A DNA stretch of 64,000 nt from Rhizobium leguminosarum bv. viciae USDA 2370 (GCF_002008365.1 NZ_MRDL01000051.1:1-64000), one strand, 5' to 3'; numbered from the stretch's first letter, positions 1 to 7,837 are shown. Notes: generated by a model from the sequence alone, not told the origin. Translations and numbers: made by a program.

Positions 1-1
1 C

Positions 2-1015
2 GACGCCGTCAGCGACACGCTGAGCGTCAGCTCGCTCGACGGCACGGCCAGCCACAACATCGTCGTCGCCATCACCGGCGCAGATGATGGTCCAGCTAGG
101 CAGGCGCCGACCGACATTAAGCTGACGCCTGTCGTTCCGGCGGATAGCGTTAACTTCAATAGTTTTGAGTTCAGTGGGCTGCTGACGGCGACTGATCCCG
201 ACGCAGGTGGATTCAGCTTCAGCATTGCCTCGCAGTCGAATCCGGGCTTGTTTTCGATTACCGACAATACGCTTCATTCGGATGCGCTATCGACGAACGG
301 TACATTTTCAGTGACGGTAACGGCAACGCAGACCGGTGATCCTATAGGCCCGGCCTTCGAAAAGACCGAGACGTTCACGATTATCACCGGTGGCAATGGC
401 AACTCAGTGGACAATCCGACCGGTGGAACGGGCGACGATATGCTCTACGGCGGTGGCGGTAACGATATGATGTTCGGGCTCGGAGGTGACGACACTCTTT
501 TCGGACAAGACGGCAACGACACCCTAAACGGTGGTGCTGGCAACAACACCCTGACCGGGGGCGTGGGAAATGATACCTTCTTTTTCCAAAAGTTTGCCAC
601 CACCACGAACCATATGACTGACTTCAACGCTGGGACGAATAACACAACCGTGGACAGGTTCCAGTTGGACGTCGGAGGCGGCACGTTCGAGTTCGCCGTC
701 GGCAACAACAATACAAACGTGGACAATGTGAAGGTGGGAAACAACGGCACGATCAATGTTGCCGGAACGGAGGTTGCCGTCAAAACGGACGTGAGCGTCA
801 CGAACGCAACCGTCCAGAGCACCATCAATGGTTACAGCAACATAACCACAGGGGCATTGTTCGTGTTCCACAACACGGATCTCGGCCATGCGGCGGTCTA
901 CTACGATCAGAACCCAAGTTCAGCCGGCGGCGCGGTGCTGGTTGCTGAATTCGACAACATCACCACCCTCAGCGGGCTTACAAATTTCAACTCGGGCGAC
1001 TTCTTGTTTAGCTGA
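2..1015 (+). CDS. RTX/VCBS-type secreted calcium-binding protein, C-terminal part
   Basis: The reading frame is already open at the left edge, so only the last ~337 residues are present. The first residues (DTLSVSSLDGTASHN, then a VVAITGADD end) look like the tail of a VCBS repeat. A cadherin/Ig-like segment follows. Glycine-aspartate nonapeptides (GGTGDDMLYGGGGNDMM, GGDDTLFGQDGNDTL) lie at about 420-580 and would form an RTX calcium beta-roll. The rest is a beta-rich C-terminal region ending in GDFLFS, a short hydrophobic tail typical of type I secretion signals. Family knowledge predicts export by an ABC/MFP/TolC exporter such as rhizobial PrsDE and an adhesion or matrix role. The specific function is not visible because the N-terminus lies outside the window. 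Confidence 0.85.
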   Translation, partial: DAVSDTLSVSSLDGTASHNIVVAITGADDGPARQAPTDIKLTPVVPADSVNFNSFEFSGLLTATDPDAGGFSFSIASQSNPGLFSITDNTLHSDALSTNGTFSVTVTATQTGDPIGPAFEKTETFTIITGGNGNSVDNPTGGTGDDMLYGGGGNDMMFGLGGDDTLFGQDGNDTLNGGAGNNTLTGGVGNDTFFFQKFATTTNHMTDFNAGTNNTTVDRFQLDVGGGTFEFAVGNNNTNVDNVKVGNNGTINVAGTEVAVKTDVSVTNATVQSTINGYSNITTGALFVFHNTDLGHAAVYYDQNPSSAGGAVLVAEFDNITTLSGLTNFNSGDFLFS

Positions 1016-1119
1016 GGCGGTCTGTGATCACCACCAGCATTCATCGCAGACGCAGCCCAATGGAGACCTCGCCTGCGGCGTACGTACTCGGGCCTGACGG
1101 GGAGGTCCCGGACGTTTGT

Positions 1120-1139
1120 GCGCCCAGCGCGCTGGGCGC
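1120..1139. terminator. 20-bp perfect palindrome between convergent genes
   Basis: GCGCCCAGCG followed directly by CGCTGGGCGC is a perfect inverted repeat, able to fold as an 8-bp GC stem with a CGCG loop. It lies between the end of the RTX gene and the end of the convergent small gene at 1200-1370, so it could terminate transcription from both sides. There is no U-run, so this is an inference from position and structure. Confidence 0.45.
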
Positions 1140-1199
1140 GACGGATTCATCGGGTAGTGGATAGCATCAGGTCACACGCGTTGCGGCAGCCTTCCGATC

Positions 1200-1370
1200 T
1201 CAATTGCCGTCGTTGGGCCGTGCCTTGGCGCTGTCATTGCTGCTGTCCGAGGCGGTTTTTCCGTCCGGCTGTTGGCCGAAATAGGTGCCGCCGAGGTGGC
1301 CGCCGGCGCTGGTGTTCTTGACCTGCTGTTCGGCGCGTTTCTGAAGTTCACGGGCGTTGGTCTTGCTCAT
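1200..1370 (-). CDS. small hydrophilic hypothetical protein, 56 aa
   Basis: The protein begins MSKTNARELQKRAEQQ and is rich in charged and polar residues, with no membrane segment or Cys. The start at 1370 is preceded by GGAG six bases upstream; an upstream in-frame ATG at 1382 has no comparable ribosome site. A GGAAC-N16-GGTT element lies 34-58 bases upstream of the start, matching the rhizobial EcfG general-stress promoter, and it is divergent from a similar promoter for the genes at 1565-1976. I do not recognise the family. The composition resembles small stress-induced proteins under EcfG. Function unknown. Confidence 0.65.
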   Translation of the reverse strand: MSKTNARELQKRAEQQVKNTSAGGHLGGTYFGQQPDGKTASDSSNDSAKARPNDGN

Positions 1371-1403
1371 TTTCGGCTCCATATTTGAGGTCGACCTGTG
1401 GTC

Positions 1404-1428
1404 AACCGATGGAGGCCGACACTGTTCC
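1404..1428 (-). promoter_or_regulatory. EcfG-type promoter for the 56-aa protein
   Basis: Read on the minus strand, GGAAC (1428-1424), 16 bases and GGTT (1407-1404) fit the GGAAC-N16-CGTT consensus of alphaproteobacterial general-stress sigma EcfG with one mismatch. The -10 element lies about 34 bases before the start codon at 1370. Confidence 0.55.
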
Positions 1429-1512
1429 ATATTTTTCTGCGCCAACGCCGGGGCTGGCTGTTCGGTGAGAGCAAAAGATCGGCCGACTGGCTGGCATTTG
1501 TGAGACTGGGCG

Positions 1513-1537
1513 GGAACAGTTCGGGGTTTTGCCTGTT
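1513..1537 (+). promoter_or_regulatory. EcfG-type promoter for the 1565-1976 gene pair
   Basis: GGAAC (1513-1517), 16 bases and TGTT (1534-1537) match the EcfG consensus with one mismatch, 28 bases before the start codon at 1565. It is the second such promoter in the same 190-bp divergent intergenic region. Confidence 0.55.
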
Positions 1538-1564
1538 GTTCGAATTCAACATGGAGAAACGAAC

Positions 1565-1765
1565 ATGGGCATGACGACACCGAAAGACGGCGCCCCCGGC
1601 ACGACCGACCAGTCACCCCGCTGGGAAGGGCCGAGGGGGAATAAGCCTCGCGGCTACATGAAGGCCAAGGATGATCCGGATCGCGACCGTGACGCGCATG
1701 GCGAAAACAATCGCGACCCCGAGACCAGAGATCTCGGCGATGCGCTGAAGCAGAAGGGCGATTGA
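1565..1765 (+). CDS. small hydrophilic hypothetical protein, 66 aa
   Basis: Starts MGMTTPKDGAPGTT, is very rich in Asp, Arg, Lys, Pro and Gly, and has no hydrophobic segment, so it is probably cytosolic and largely disordered. The start at 1565 is chosen because GGAGAAACGAAC precedes it; a start at 1529 would lack a ribosome site and would fall on the promoter. The next gene begins one base after this stop codon, so the two are very likely co-translated. An EcfG-type promoter lies just upstream, suggesting a general stress role. Family not recognised. Confidence 0.65.
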   Translation: MGMTTPKDGAPGTTDQSPRWEGPRGNKPRGYMKAKDDPDRDRDAHGENNRDPETRDLGDALKQKGD

Positions 1766-1766
1766 C

Positions 1767-1976
1767 ATGGCCAACCCCGAGAAAGACGCGACCGGCCAGT
1801 TCGCCAAGTCGCGGGCCGACCGGAAGAGCACCGGCGTCGCCAGCGCCAAGCCGACCGTCATCACCGGCTCCGAGGATGCGACGGTAAACAAGAACCCGCC
1901 CGGCAAGAAAAAGCCTGAGAAGGATTGGGACATTAATTACGATCCCGCCGATAGGAACGAGAGCCGGTCGCACTAG
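1767..1976 (+). CDS. small basic hypothetical protein, 69 aa
   Basis: Begins MANPEKDATGQFAKS and contains a Lys/Pro-rich stretch (NKNPPGKKKPEKDWD) near the C-terminus. It starts one base after the stop of the 66-aa gene (TGA-C-ATG), so translation is probably coupled and both share the EcfG-type promoter at 1513-1537. No domain is recognised, and it is likely disordered. The tiny, charged, paired architecture is typical of rhizobial stress-induced proteins, but no specific function can be given. Confidence 0.65.
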   Translation: MANPEKDATGQFAKSRADRKSTGVASAKPTVITGSEDATVNKNPPGKKKPEKDWDINYDPADRNESRSH

Positions 1977-2077
1977 CTCGGGCTGCCGCCGGTTCTCCTC
2001 ACGAGCCAAGCCGGGAGGCATTTCCGTTTTTTTCCAGTCACGGAAATGCTCCATTTTTATATGCGGGCACGGTTACG

Positions 2078-2968
2078 CTACCCACCGAAATAGGCCGGGT
2101 GGTCGATATCGGCGAGGAGGCCGGGCTGTTGCGGCTGCCAGCCGAGCAGCGCGCGGGTATGCTCGCTCGAGGTCGGGACGTCGAAGCCGGCAAACATGCC
2201 GAACCAGCCGAAATGCTCGGCCGCTTCTTCCCGTGAGAGCGAGACGGCGGGCACATCGAGCCGACGGCCGATGACCTCGGCGATCTGCCTGAAGGGAACT
2301 CCCTCTTCCGCGACTGCCAGGAACGGACCGCCGACGGCGCCGCGCTCGATCGCCAGTCGATAGACCCGGGCGGCATCGAGCCGGTGCACGGCCGGCCAGC
2401 GGTTCTCCCCTTCGCCGATATAGGCCGAGACGCCCTTGCGCCGGGCCAAATCGATCAGGATCGGCACGAAGCCGTGGTCGCCATGGCCATGCACCGAGGG
2501 CGGGAGCCGGACGGTGGAGGCGCGCACGCCGCGGGCGACAAGCGATACCGCGGTGATTTCGGAGGCGCGAGGGTAGGTCTCCGACGTCGGCATGGGCGGA
2601 TCCTTCTCGGTGCCGACACGGCCGGGGGCAAAGCCGAGGCCGGCCGTGACCAGCAGCGGACGATCGGAGCCTTGGAGGGCTTCGCCGAGCGCCTCGATGG
2701 CGCGCCGGTCGGCGGCGCAGTTCTCGGCGAATTTCGAGAAATCGTGGTTGAAAGCCGTGTGGATCACGGCGTCCGCCTCAGCGGCACCGCTCTTCAGACT
2801 TCCCAGGTCGTCGAGCGTGCCGTGATGGACTTCGGCACCGGCTGCCGCCAGTTGATCCGCTCCCTTGTCGGAGCGGGTGAGGCCGAGCACCTTGTGGCCG
2901 GCGGCGATCAATTCATCGACGACGGCCGAGCCGACCCAGCCGGTGGCTCCAGTGACGAATATGCGCAT
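2078..2968 (-). CDS. NAD-dependent epimerase/dehydratase (atypical SDR) family oxidoreductase
   Basis: A 296-aa Rossmann protein. The N-terminal MRIFVTGATGWVG carries the nucleotide-binding GxTGxxG motif (about residues 7-13). It continues as an extended/atypical SDR of the NmrA/epimerase type, with a mid-protein region (TVRLPPSVHGHGDHGFVP) like that of other rhizobial members. The start at 2968 is supported by GGAGATATCAC before it; an upstream extension to 3019 would run through the operator repeats. It is divergent from the XRE-type regulator at 3060 across 91 bp, which suggests that regulator controls it. Substrate unknown; in related pairs the SDR is induced when the regulator releases DNA. 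Confidence 0.85.
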   Translation of the reverse strand: MRIFVTGATGWVGSAVVDELIAAGHKVLGLTRSDKGADQLAAAGAEVHHGTLDDLGSLKSGAAEADAVIHTAFNHDFSKFAENCAADRRAIEALGEALQGSDRPLLVTAGLGFAPGRVGTEKDPPMPTSETYPRASEITAVSLVARGVRASTVRLPPSVHGHGDHGFVPILIDLARRKGVSAYIGEGENRWPAVHRLDAARVYRLAIERGAVGGPFLAVAEEGVPFRQIAEVIGRRLDVPAVSLSREEAAEHFGWFGMFAGFDVPTSSEHTRALLGWQPQQPGLLADIDHPAYFGG

Positions 2969-3013
2969 GTGATATCTCCAGTTTTTGCCGGAGACACATA
3001 TCGGCTCTGCCTG

Positions 3014-3045
3014 TATCATGGTAAAGTAGTGACATTATCATGGTA
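3014..3045. promoter_or_regulatory. direct-repeat operator, TATCATGGTA x2
   Basis: TATCATGGTA occurs at 3014-3023 and again at 3036-3045, exactly 22 bp apart (two helical turns), in the short space between the divergent SDR and XRE-type regulator genes. Position and spacing suggest the binding site of the regulator encoded at 3060, which would control both genes. Confidence 0.55.
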
Positions 3046-3059
3046 TAAAGGCTAACAGG

Positions 3060-3884
3060 ATGGGTAAATTCATCACCTCGGATAACCGGCTCGGCGCCTA
3101 TCTGAAGGGTCGCCGCGTCAGGCTCGATCCCGCCGCCTTCGGCTTTGCGGGGGAGCGGCGGCGCACGCCGGGTCTGCGGCGCGAGGAGGTGGCGAGCCGC
3201 GCCAATATCAGCCCGACCTGGTACACCTGGCTGGAGCAGGGGCGCGGCGGTGCGCCGTCTGCCGACGTGCTCGACCGGATCTCGCGCGCGCTGATGCTGA
3301 CCGATGTCGAGCGCGAGCATCTCTTCCTCATCGGTCTCGGCCGCCCGCCCGAGGTGCGTTACCACAGGCAAGAGGGCGTGACGCCCAGGCTGCAGGGCGT
3401 GCTCGATGCGCTGGACCCGAGCCCTGCGCTGATCCGCACTGCGATCTGGGACGTCGTCGGCTGGAACCGGGCGGCAACCGTGCTTCTGACCGATTACGGC
3501 GCGCTGCCACCTGAGGAGCGCAACGTGCTCCGCTTCATCTTCCTCGATCCGCGCGTGCGCGCCGCCCAATACGACTGGGAAAGTGTTGCCCGTTTCGTCG
3601 TCGCCGCCTTCCGCGTGGATGCGGCCCGCGCGGGTGCCGCGGCCGAGGTCGAGCCCCTCGTCGACGAACTCTGCCGCAAGAGCCCCGAATTCCTAGCGAT
3701 GTGGCGCGACAACGACGTGCGCAGCCACGGCGAGGGCGCCAAGCACATCAAACACCCCATCCTCGGCCCACTCGCTTTCGAATATTCCGCCTTCCAGGTG
3801 GATGGCCGGCCGGATCTCAGCATGGTGGTGTACAACCCGGCGACGGCGGAGGATACGGCGAAGATCAAGGGGTTGGTGGGCTGA
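3060..3884 (+). CDS. XRE-family transcriptional regulator with MmyB-like ligand domain
   Basis: A 274-aa protein. Residues about 8-85 form a helix-turn-helix of the XRE/HTH_31 type (RRRTPGLRREEVASRANIS, then TWYTWLEQGR), the hallmark of the MmyB-like family. The remainder (about 100-270), with WNRAATVLLTDYGALPP and GPLAFEYSAFQVDGRPDL, is the MmyB-like ligand-binding PAS-type domain. Members usually repress a divergent oxidoreductase gene, and here the neighbour is an SDR with a 22-bp-spaced direct repeat between them. Ligand unknown. The start is the first ATG after the repeats; the site AACAGG is weak. Confidence 0.88.
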   Translation: MGKFITSDNRLGAYLKGRRVRLDPAAFGFAGERRRTPGLRREEVASRANISPTWYTWLEQGRGGAPSADVLDRISRALMLTDVEREHLFLIGLGRPPEVRYHRQEGVTPRLQGVLDALDPSPALIRTAIWDVVGWNRAATVLLTDYGALPPEERNVLRFIFLDPRVRAAQYDWESVARFVVAAFRVDAARAGAAAEVEPLVDELCRKSPEFLAMWRDNDVRSHGEGAKHIKHPILGPLAFEYSAFQVDGRPDLSMVVYNPATAEDTAKIKGLVG

Positions 3885-4170
3885 GGCGAGGGCAATTGGT
3901 CGATCGATGGTATTGCGGTCTTCATCGCCTCAGTCCCGACAAATCTGCAGTCATTCTGTGGATAGGCGCGCCCAAGATTTGAGCCGCGCGGATGGGGGAT
4001 TTCAATGAATTCATATCTGCCGCGGTCTTGGGCGCCGCTTCGGGCTTGCTAGCATGACAAAGCTGTGAAAGGCTAAAATACCACTCCTGCTAGAAAATTT
4101 ATTGACCGACCCGGTTTCAGCTGCTTTCCTCCCGATAGACCAAGGCGAATGGAGCTTGAAGGAGATATCC

Positions 4171-5712
4171 ATGGCAGTGCTTGCAAAACCTGTGGCGGTC
4201 GATGATGTCAGGAGCGCTTCCGAGAATGATGTGATCTCAGGCAATCTGCTGGATAATGATCTGGCAGGGGGCTCCGGCAACATGTTTCTCAACTTCTTCG
4301 ACGGCGAGAGGGTGCTTGCCAAGAAGGATGGTGCGATTACCGATATCGAGGGTGAATACGGCACGTTCCACGTCAAGGCAGACGGCTCTTACACCTATAC
4401 GCTGAACGAGGCGGCCAAGGCGGGCTTCGTTGACGGAATGACGCTGACGGAGACGATCGGCTACAAAATCTCCGACGGCGCCGGCAATACCGATGTCGGC
4501 CATTTCACGCTCGACATTCACGGGGTCACGAGCCCGCCGGTCGCGGTCGACGACGCCTTCTCGTTCCGCGAAGGAAGCGAGATGGCCGGCAACGTGCTTG
4601 CCAATGATCACGCTGGAGAGGCGGGCACGCTTTTCCTGCGTTCGGTCGAGGGCACGAGCATTCCTGCCGGTCAGGGGCAAGGGCAGACAACCGACGTGGC
4701 GGGTGAATTCGGCACCTTCCATTTCGCAGGAGATGGAAGCTTCACCTACGATCTCGATCCGGCCGTAAAGGCGGGCCTCAACGACGGCGAGCATATCACG
4801 GAGAAACTCCAATATTACAAGGTCTCCGACGGCGCCGGTCACGCGGATGCCGGCGTGATCACGCTGACCGTCGACGGCGTGACGGACGGGAAGTCGTTGA
4901 ACACCAATCATGTCGAGGCCCAGGCGGATGTGGTGCGCCCCTTCCTGGACCATTACGAACTCCAGGGGGTCGCGATCGATCCGCTAACCGGCAAGTATTA
5001 CGTCAGTTCCGGCCATGGTTTCCCAGATGGTTCCATGGTGAGCATTTACGACAACGCAGCCGCATTTGAAGCCGACAACGCCAGCGGCGCCATCTCTCTC
5101 GGCGACTATGACAAGGGCGAATATGACATCGGCGGAACCTATTTTTCGGTCCGCGGCGGCGAGATCATCGGAAGAACCAACGAGGCGAGAGGCGAGGAGG
5201 ACCCTTTCCCCGATCAGACCTATCTCGCAAAGTGGGATGCCGCCGACGGATCGCTCGATCAGAAGGGCGACCCGATTCCCGGCCTTATCGGTAAGAACGG
5301 GGCGGGTACGTTCGACTGGGGTGGATACACGGCCGTCAATACGATGCAGGATTCGACCGGCATTTACGTCGTCGGCCGCATCGATGATGCTACCTGGCAG
5401 GTCTCCAAGATCGATCCCGACACGCTCAACCCGATCGAATCCAAGACCTTCGCGGCCGGCGGGCTCGGCTACGGCTTTGCCGTCGACGGCACGTTCTTCT
5501 TCGGCGATTCCTCCAGCAGCGAGCATATCAGCACGGCCTTCGACTTTGAAACCGGGGTCAAGACAGCGGTCGACGTCAACATCGCCATACCGGGAGACGA
5601 CTTGATCACCAACGTGGTCTATGATTCAGCGGCGGATAATCTCTACATCACCAACACCGGGATCGACGAAATCTCCGTGGTGCACAATATCTCGGACGTC
5701 CTGTTCGTCTAG
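4171..5712 (+). CDS. secreted protein with two cadherin-like (CHDL/Ra) domains and a propeller-like C-terminal half
   Basis: A 513-aa protein without a signal peptide. Residues about 7-119 and 122-239 are two related modules: each starts PVAVDD, has a GNxLxND turn, a GTFH-x3-DGS-x-TY strand and a YK(I/V)SDGAG segment. This matches the cadherin-like domains of Rhizobium RapA-type lectins, which bind calcium and acidic exopolysaccharide. Residues 240-513 hold repeated blade-like strands (GVAIDPLTGKYYVSS, YDSAADNLYITNT), suggesting a beta-propeller. The C-terminus, SDVLFV, resembles PrsDE-type secretion tails. The start at 4171 is chosen for AAGGAGATATCC. The role as a matrix-binding extracellular protein is inferred. 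Domain order differs from the simple two-CHDL RapA form. Confidence 0.75.
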   Translation: MAVLAKPVAVDDVRSASENDVISGNLLDNDLAGGSGNMFLNFFDGERVLAKKDGAITDIEGEYGTFHVKADGSYTYTLNEAAKAGFVDGMTLTETIGYKISDGAGNTDVGHFTLDIHGVTSPPVAVDDAFSFREGSEMAGNVLANDHAGEAGTLFLRSVEGTSIPAGQGQGQTTDVAGEFGTFHFAGDGSFTYDLDPAVKAGLNDGEHITEKLQYYKVSDGAGHADAGVITLTVDGVTDGKSLNTNHVEAQADVVRPFLDHYELQGVAIDPLTGKYYVSSGHGFPDGSMVSIYDNAAAFEADNASGAISLGDYDKGEYDIGGTYFSVRGGEIIGRTNEARGEEDPFPDQTYLAKWDAADGSLDQKGDPIPGLIGKNGAGTFDWGGYTAVNTMQDSTGIYVVGRIDDATWQVSKIDPDTLNPIESKTFAAGGLGYGFAVDGTFFFGDSSSSEHISTAFDFETGVKTAVDVNIAIPGDDLITNVVYDSAADNLYITNTGIDEISVVHNISDVLFV

Positions 5713-5759
5713 CGCATCGGCCCGAAAATCGGAATCGATTTTCGGAAAGCGCGATGCGA
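5713..5759. repeat. hairpin intergenic element, possible terminator
   Basis: CCGAAAATCG (5722-5731), the loop GAAT and CGATTTTCGG (5736-5745) form a perfect 10-bp stem, flanked by a second complementary pair CGCATCG/CGATGCG. It starts directly after the stop codon of the CHDL-propeller gene. Hairpins of this form are common between rhizobial genes; a terminator role is inferred. Confidence 0.5.
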
Positions 5760-5777
5760 GGATTGACAGGTGTTAGA

Positions 5778-5812
5778 GCGTCCTTTGTGCGTCCGAAAGG
5801 ACGCACGGCGTT
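5778..5812. repeat. GCGTCCTTT-type intergenic hairpin
   Basis: GTGCGTCC (5787-5794), a GAAA tetraloop and GGACGCAC (5799-5806) form a perfect 8-bp stem preceded by GCGTCCTTT. The same leading sequence and a similar stem occur at 60329-60357, and its complement AAGGACGC at about 30694, so this is a member of a dispersed family. Confidence 0.5.
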
Positions 5813-5873
5813 CTATTGGGCCTTACCGCTCGAATGCCGACCCCGCCCGTTCTCTTCACGGCGGGGCCTTTAA

Positions 5874-5985
5874 CGGCGGCGTGAGGCGCGGATGCGGGCA
5901 GCGGGCTGCCTTCCAGGCCGGTCGCTACCACTGAGACGCGGAACTTGCCGTCGAGGCAGCGGTCGAGATCACCCCGACGTATGCA
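5874..5985 (-). pseudogene. remnant copy of the ftsZ2 3' end
   Basis: About 105 bp repeats the last part of ftsZ2 at 6600-6710 with only scattered differences. The minus strand still encodes LDGKFRVSVVATGLEG and SPLPASAPHAA, identical to the end of FtsZ2. Upstream of that the frame is broken by a one-base deletion (VGVIS in another frame corresponds to VGAIF). No start or GTPase region is present, so it cannot be functional. The sequence beyond 5985 shows no similarity to ftsZ2. The rest of 5713-6130 holds only the two hairpins listed. Confidence 0.75.
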
Positions 5986-6130
5986 GTCTTGCCGTTCCGG
6001 ACAAGGCCGCTCTCCTGCCAGTACGAGGCGTCTCCGGCTGTCCTGGCAGCAAGAGCGGCGGGCCGTGCGGAACATGGATGGCGGCCGACGCCTTCAGCCG
6101 GCCGCGTAGACCGGTCTCGGCCGATGATTT

Positions 6131-6155
6131 GGAACCATGATCCCGCCGTACTGTT
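6131..6155 (+). promoter_or_regulatory. EcfG-type promoter for the 70-aa protein
   Basis: GGAAC (6131-6135), 16 bases and TGTT (6152-6155) match the EcfG consensus with one mismatch, about 100 bases before the start at 6255. It has the same spacing and the same -10 variant as the element at 1513-1537. Confidence 0.45.
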
Positions 6156-6254
6156 TAACAGGAAGGCGCGGAAGCGCCGATAACGGGGATGCCGATTGCC
6201 GGCCAACCCGGTAATGACGATCGGCCTTTCGGTTCGCCTATGGAGGAGCACGAC

Positions 6255-6467
6255 ATGCAAACGACCCGATCGAAAGAACTGGCGGACGAATACCTGCGGC
6301 TTGGCGGCAAACGGCTGGCCAAAATCGATGACAATATTGTCAAGATCCGCCACTGGGATGATGACACGCCGGAGGCCGAGGCCTTCTGGCAGAAGCACAT
6401 TGAGCCGTTGGATGACAAGCGCCGCGTAGAGGTCGAAACGCACCTTCCGACGATCAACGACCGGTGA
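6255..6467 (+). CDS. small conserved-type hypothetical protein, 70 aa
   Basis: Starts MQTTRSKELADEYLRLGG and is charged and helical in appearance, with no membrane segment or Cys. The start at 6255 is chosen because GGAGGAG lies just upstream; the earlier ATG at 6240 overlaps that ribosome site. An EcfG-type promoter lies ~100 bp upstream and a large hairpin terminator follows at 6501. It converges with ftsZ2. No family is recognised, and a stress-related role is only an inference from the promoter. Confidence 0.65.
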   Translation: MQTTRSKELADEYLRLGGKRLAKIDDNIVKIRHWDDDTPEAEAFWQKHIEPLDDKRRVEVETHLPTINDR

Positions 6468-6500
6468 TCGCGGCGATTTCGCCGGAGCGCAGGACATTGA

Positions 6501-6548
6501 AGCACGACAGCGCCGCGCGTCTGAAAAGACGCGGCAGGCTGTCGTGCT
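6501..6548. terminator. 48-bp bidirectional hairpin between convergent genes
   Basis: Perfect 11-bp arms AGCACGACAGC (6501-6511) and GCTGTCGTGCT (6538-6548) enclose an inner stem built on GCGTCT-GAAA-AGACGC. It lies exactly between the convergent 70-aa gene and ftsZ2, so it probably terminates both transcripts. Its inner stem resembles the other GCGTCT/AGACGC intergenic hairpins of the window. Confidence 0.65.
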
Positions 6549-6570
6549 CGGATATGTCGCGCCGCTGCGC

Positions 6571-7590
6571 TTACTGCAGCGTGCGCGTCTGGATCTGTTC
6601 GGCGGCGTGAGGCGCGGATGCGGGCAGGGGGCTGCCTTCCAGACCGGTCGCTACCACCGAGACGCGGAACTTGCCGTCGAGGCTGCGGTCGAAGATCGCG
6701 CCGACGACGATATCGGCGTCTTCCTGCACTTCGTCACGAATGCGGCTTGCCGCCTCATCCACTTCGAACAGCGTCATATCCGAACCGCCGGAGATCGAGA
6801 TCAGTACGCCCCTGGCGCCCCGCATCGAGATATCGTCGAGAAGCGGGTTGGCAATTGCCGCTTCCGCCGCCTTCATTGCGCGGCTTTCACCGGAGGCTTC
6901 GCCAGTGCCCATCATGGCGCGGCCCATGCCTGACATGACCGACTTCACGTCGGCAAAATCTAGGTTGATCAGGCCTTCCTTGACGATCAGGTCGGTAATG
7001 CAGCCGACGCCCGCATAGAGCACGCGGTCGGCGGTCATGAAAGCATCGGCGAACGTCGTTTTTGCATCAGCAATTCGGAAGAGGTTTTGATTGGGAATAA
7101 CGATGACCGTATCGGCCGCCTGGCGAAGCGCCTCGATGCCGATTTCCGCCATCCGCATGCGGCGGTTGCCTTCAAAGGTAAAGGGCTTGGTGACGACGCC
7201 AACCGTCAGGATGCCTGCGGCACGCGCAGCGCGGGCGATGACAGGTGCAGCACCCGTGCCCGTGCCGCCGCCCATGCCGGCGGTGACGAAGCACATGTGC
7301 GAGCCGGCCAGGTGATCCATGATCTCATCGAGCGACTCTTCGGCAGCCGCATGGCCGACCTCCGGCAACGAACCGGCGCCGAGACCCTCCGTCACATTCG
7401 CGCCAAGCTGGATGCGGCGCGTCGCCTTGGAGGTGGCCAGCACCTGAGCGTCCGTGTTCGCAGCGACGAATTCGACGCCCGCCAGCTTTTCCGCGATCAT
7501 ATTGTTGATCGCATTGCCACCACCGCCGCCGACGCCAATGACTGTAATATGCGGCCGTAGTCCAGAAATGCCGCTCTTGGCGTCCGTCAT
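6571..7590 (-). CDS. ftsZ2: FtsZ2, short tubulin-like cell division GTPase
   Basis: A 339-aa FtsZ. The nucleotide-binding loop GVGGGGGNAINNM lies at about residues 19-31, the tubulin signature GGGTGTGAAP at about 107-116, and the NQNLFRIAD region and synergy-loop residues follow. The protein stops soon after the second domain (SPLPASAPHAAEQ), so it lacks the long linker and C-terminal peptide through which normal FtsZ contacts FtsA/ZipA-type partners. This is the form described as FtsZ2 in Sinorhizobium meliloti, an extra homologue beside the full-length essential FtsZ. The start at 7590 is chosen for AAAGGAGAGCGCG; a start at 7623 has a weaker site. It probably modulates Z-ring dynamics; its physiological role is not shown by sequence. 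Confidence 0.92.
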   Translation of the reverse strand: MTDAKSGISGLRPHITVIGVGGGGGNAINNMIAEKLAGVEFVAANTDAQVLATSKATRRIQLGANVTEGLGAGSLPEVGHAAAEESLDEIMDHLAGSHMCFVTAGMGGGTGTGAAPVIARAARAAGILTVGVVTKPFTFEGNRRMRMAEIGIEALRQAADTVIVIPNQNLFRIADAKTTFADAFMTADRVLYAGVGCITDLIVKEGLINLDFADVKSVMSGMGRAMMGTGEASGESRAMKAAEAAIANPLLDDISMRGARGVLISISGGSDMTLFEVDEAASRIRDEVQEDADIVVGAIFDRSLDGKFRVSVVATGLEGSPLPASAPHAAEQIQTRTLQ

Positions 7591-7837
7591 CGCGCTCTCC
7601 TTTGATGCTTCGTTCATGCCCACCCTCGTTTGCGGACGGCGAATCGGGCGTCAGGATACGCGAGCAACAAGGCAGAGGCGAGGCGAAAGACGTCTCAGCA
7701 GGAGTGGAGATGATCGGCATCGCCTCAGCCATAGGTCGCGACGAGCAGGTTTGAGCCAGAAGCGGCTGTTGCGATGCGACCAAAAGAGGGACGTCAGTCA
7801 CCTTTTGCTGCAATGTGATTTTGCGTTAAAAGACGGC

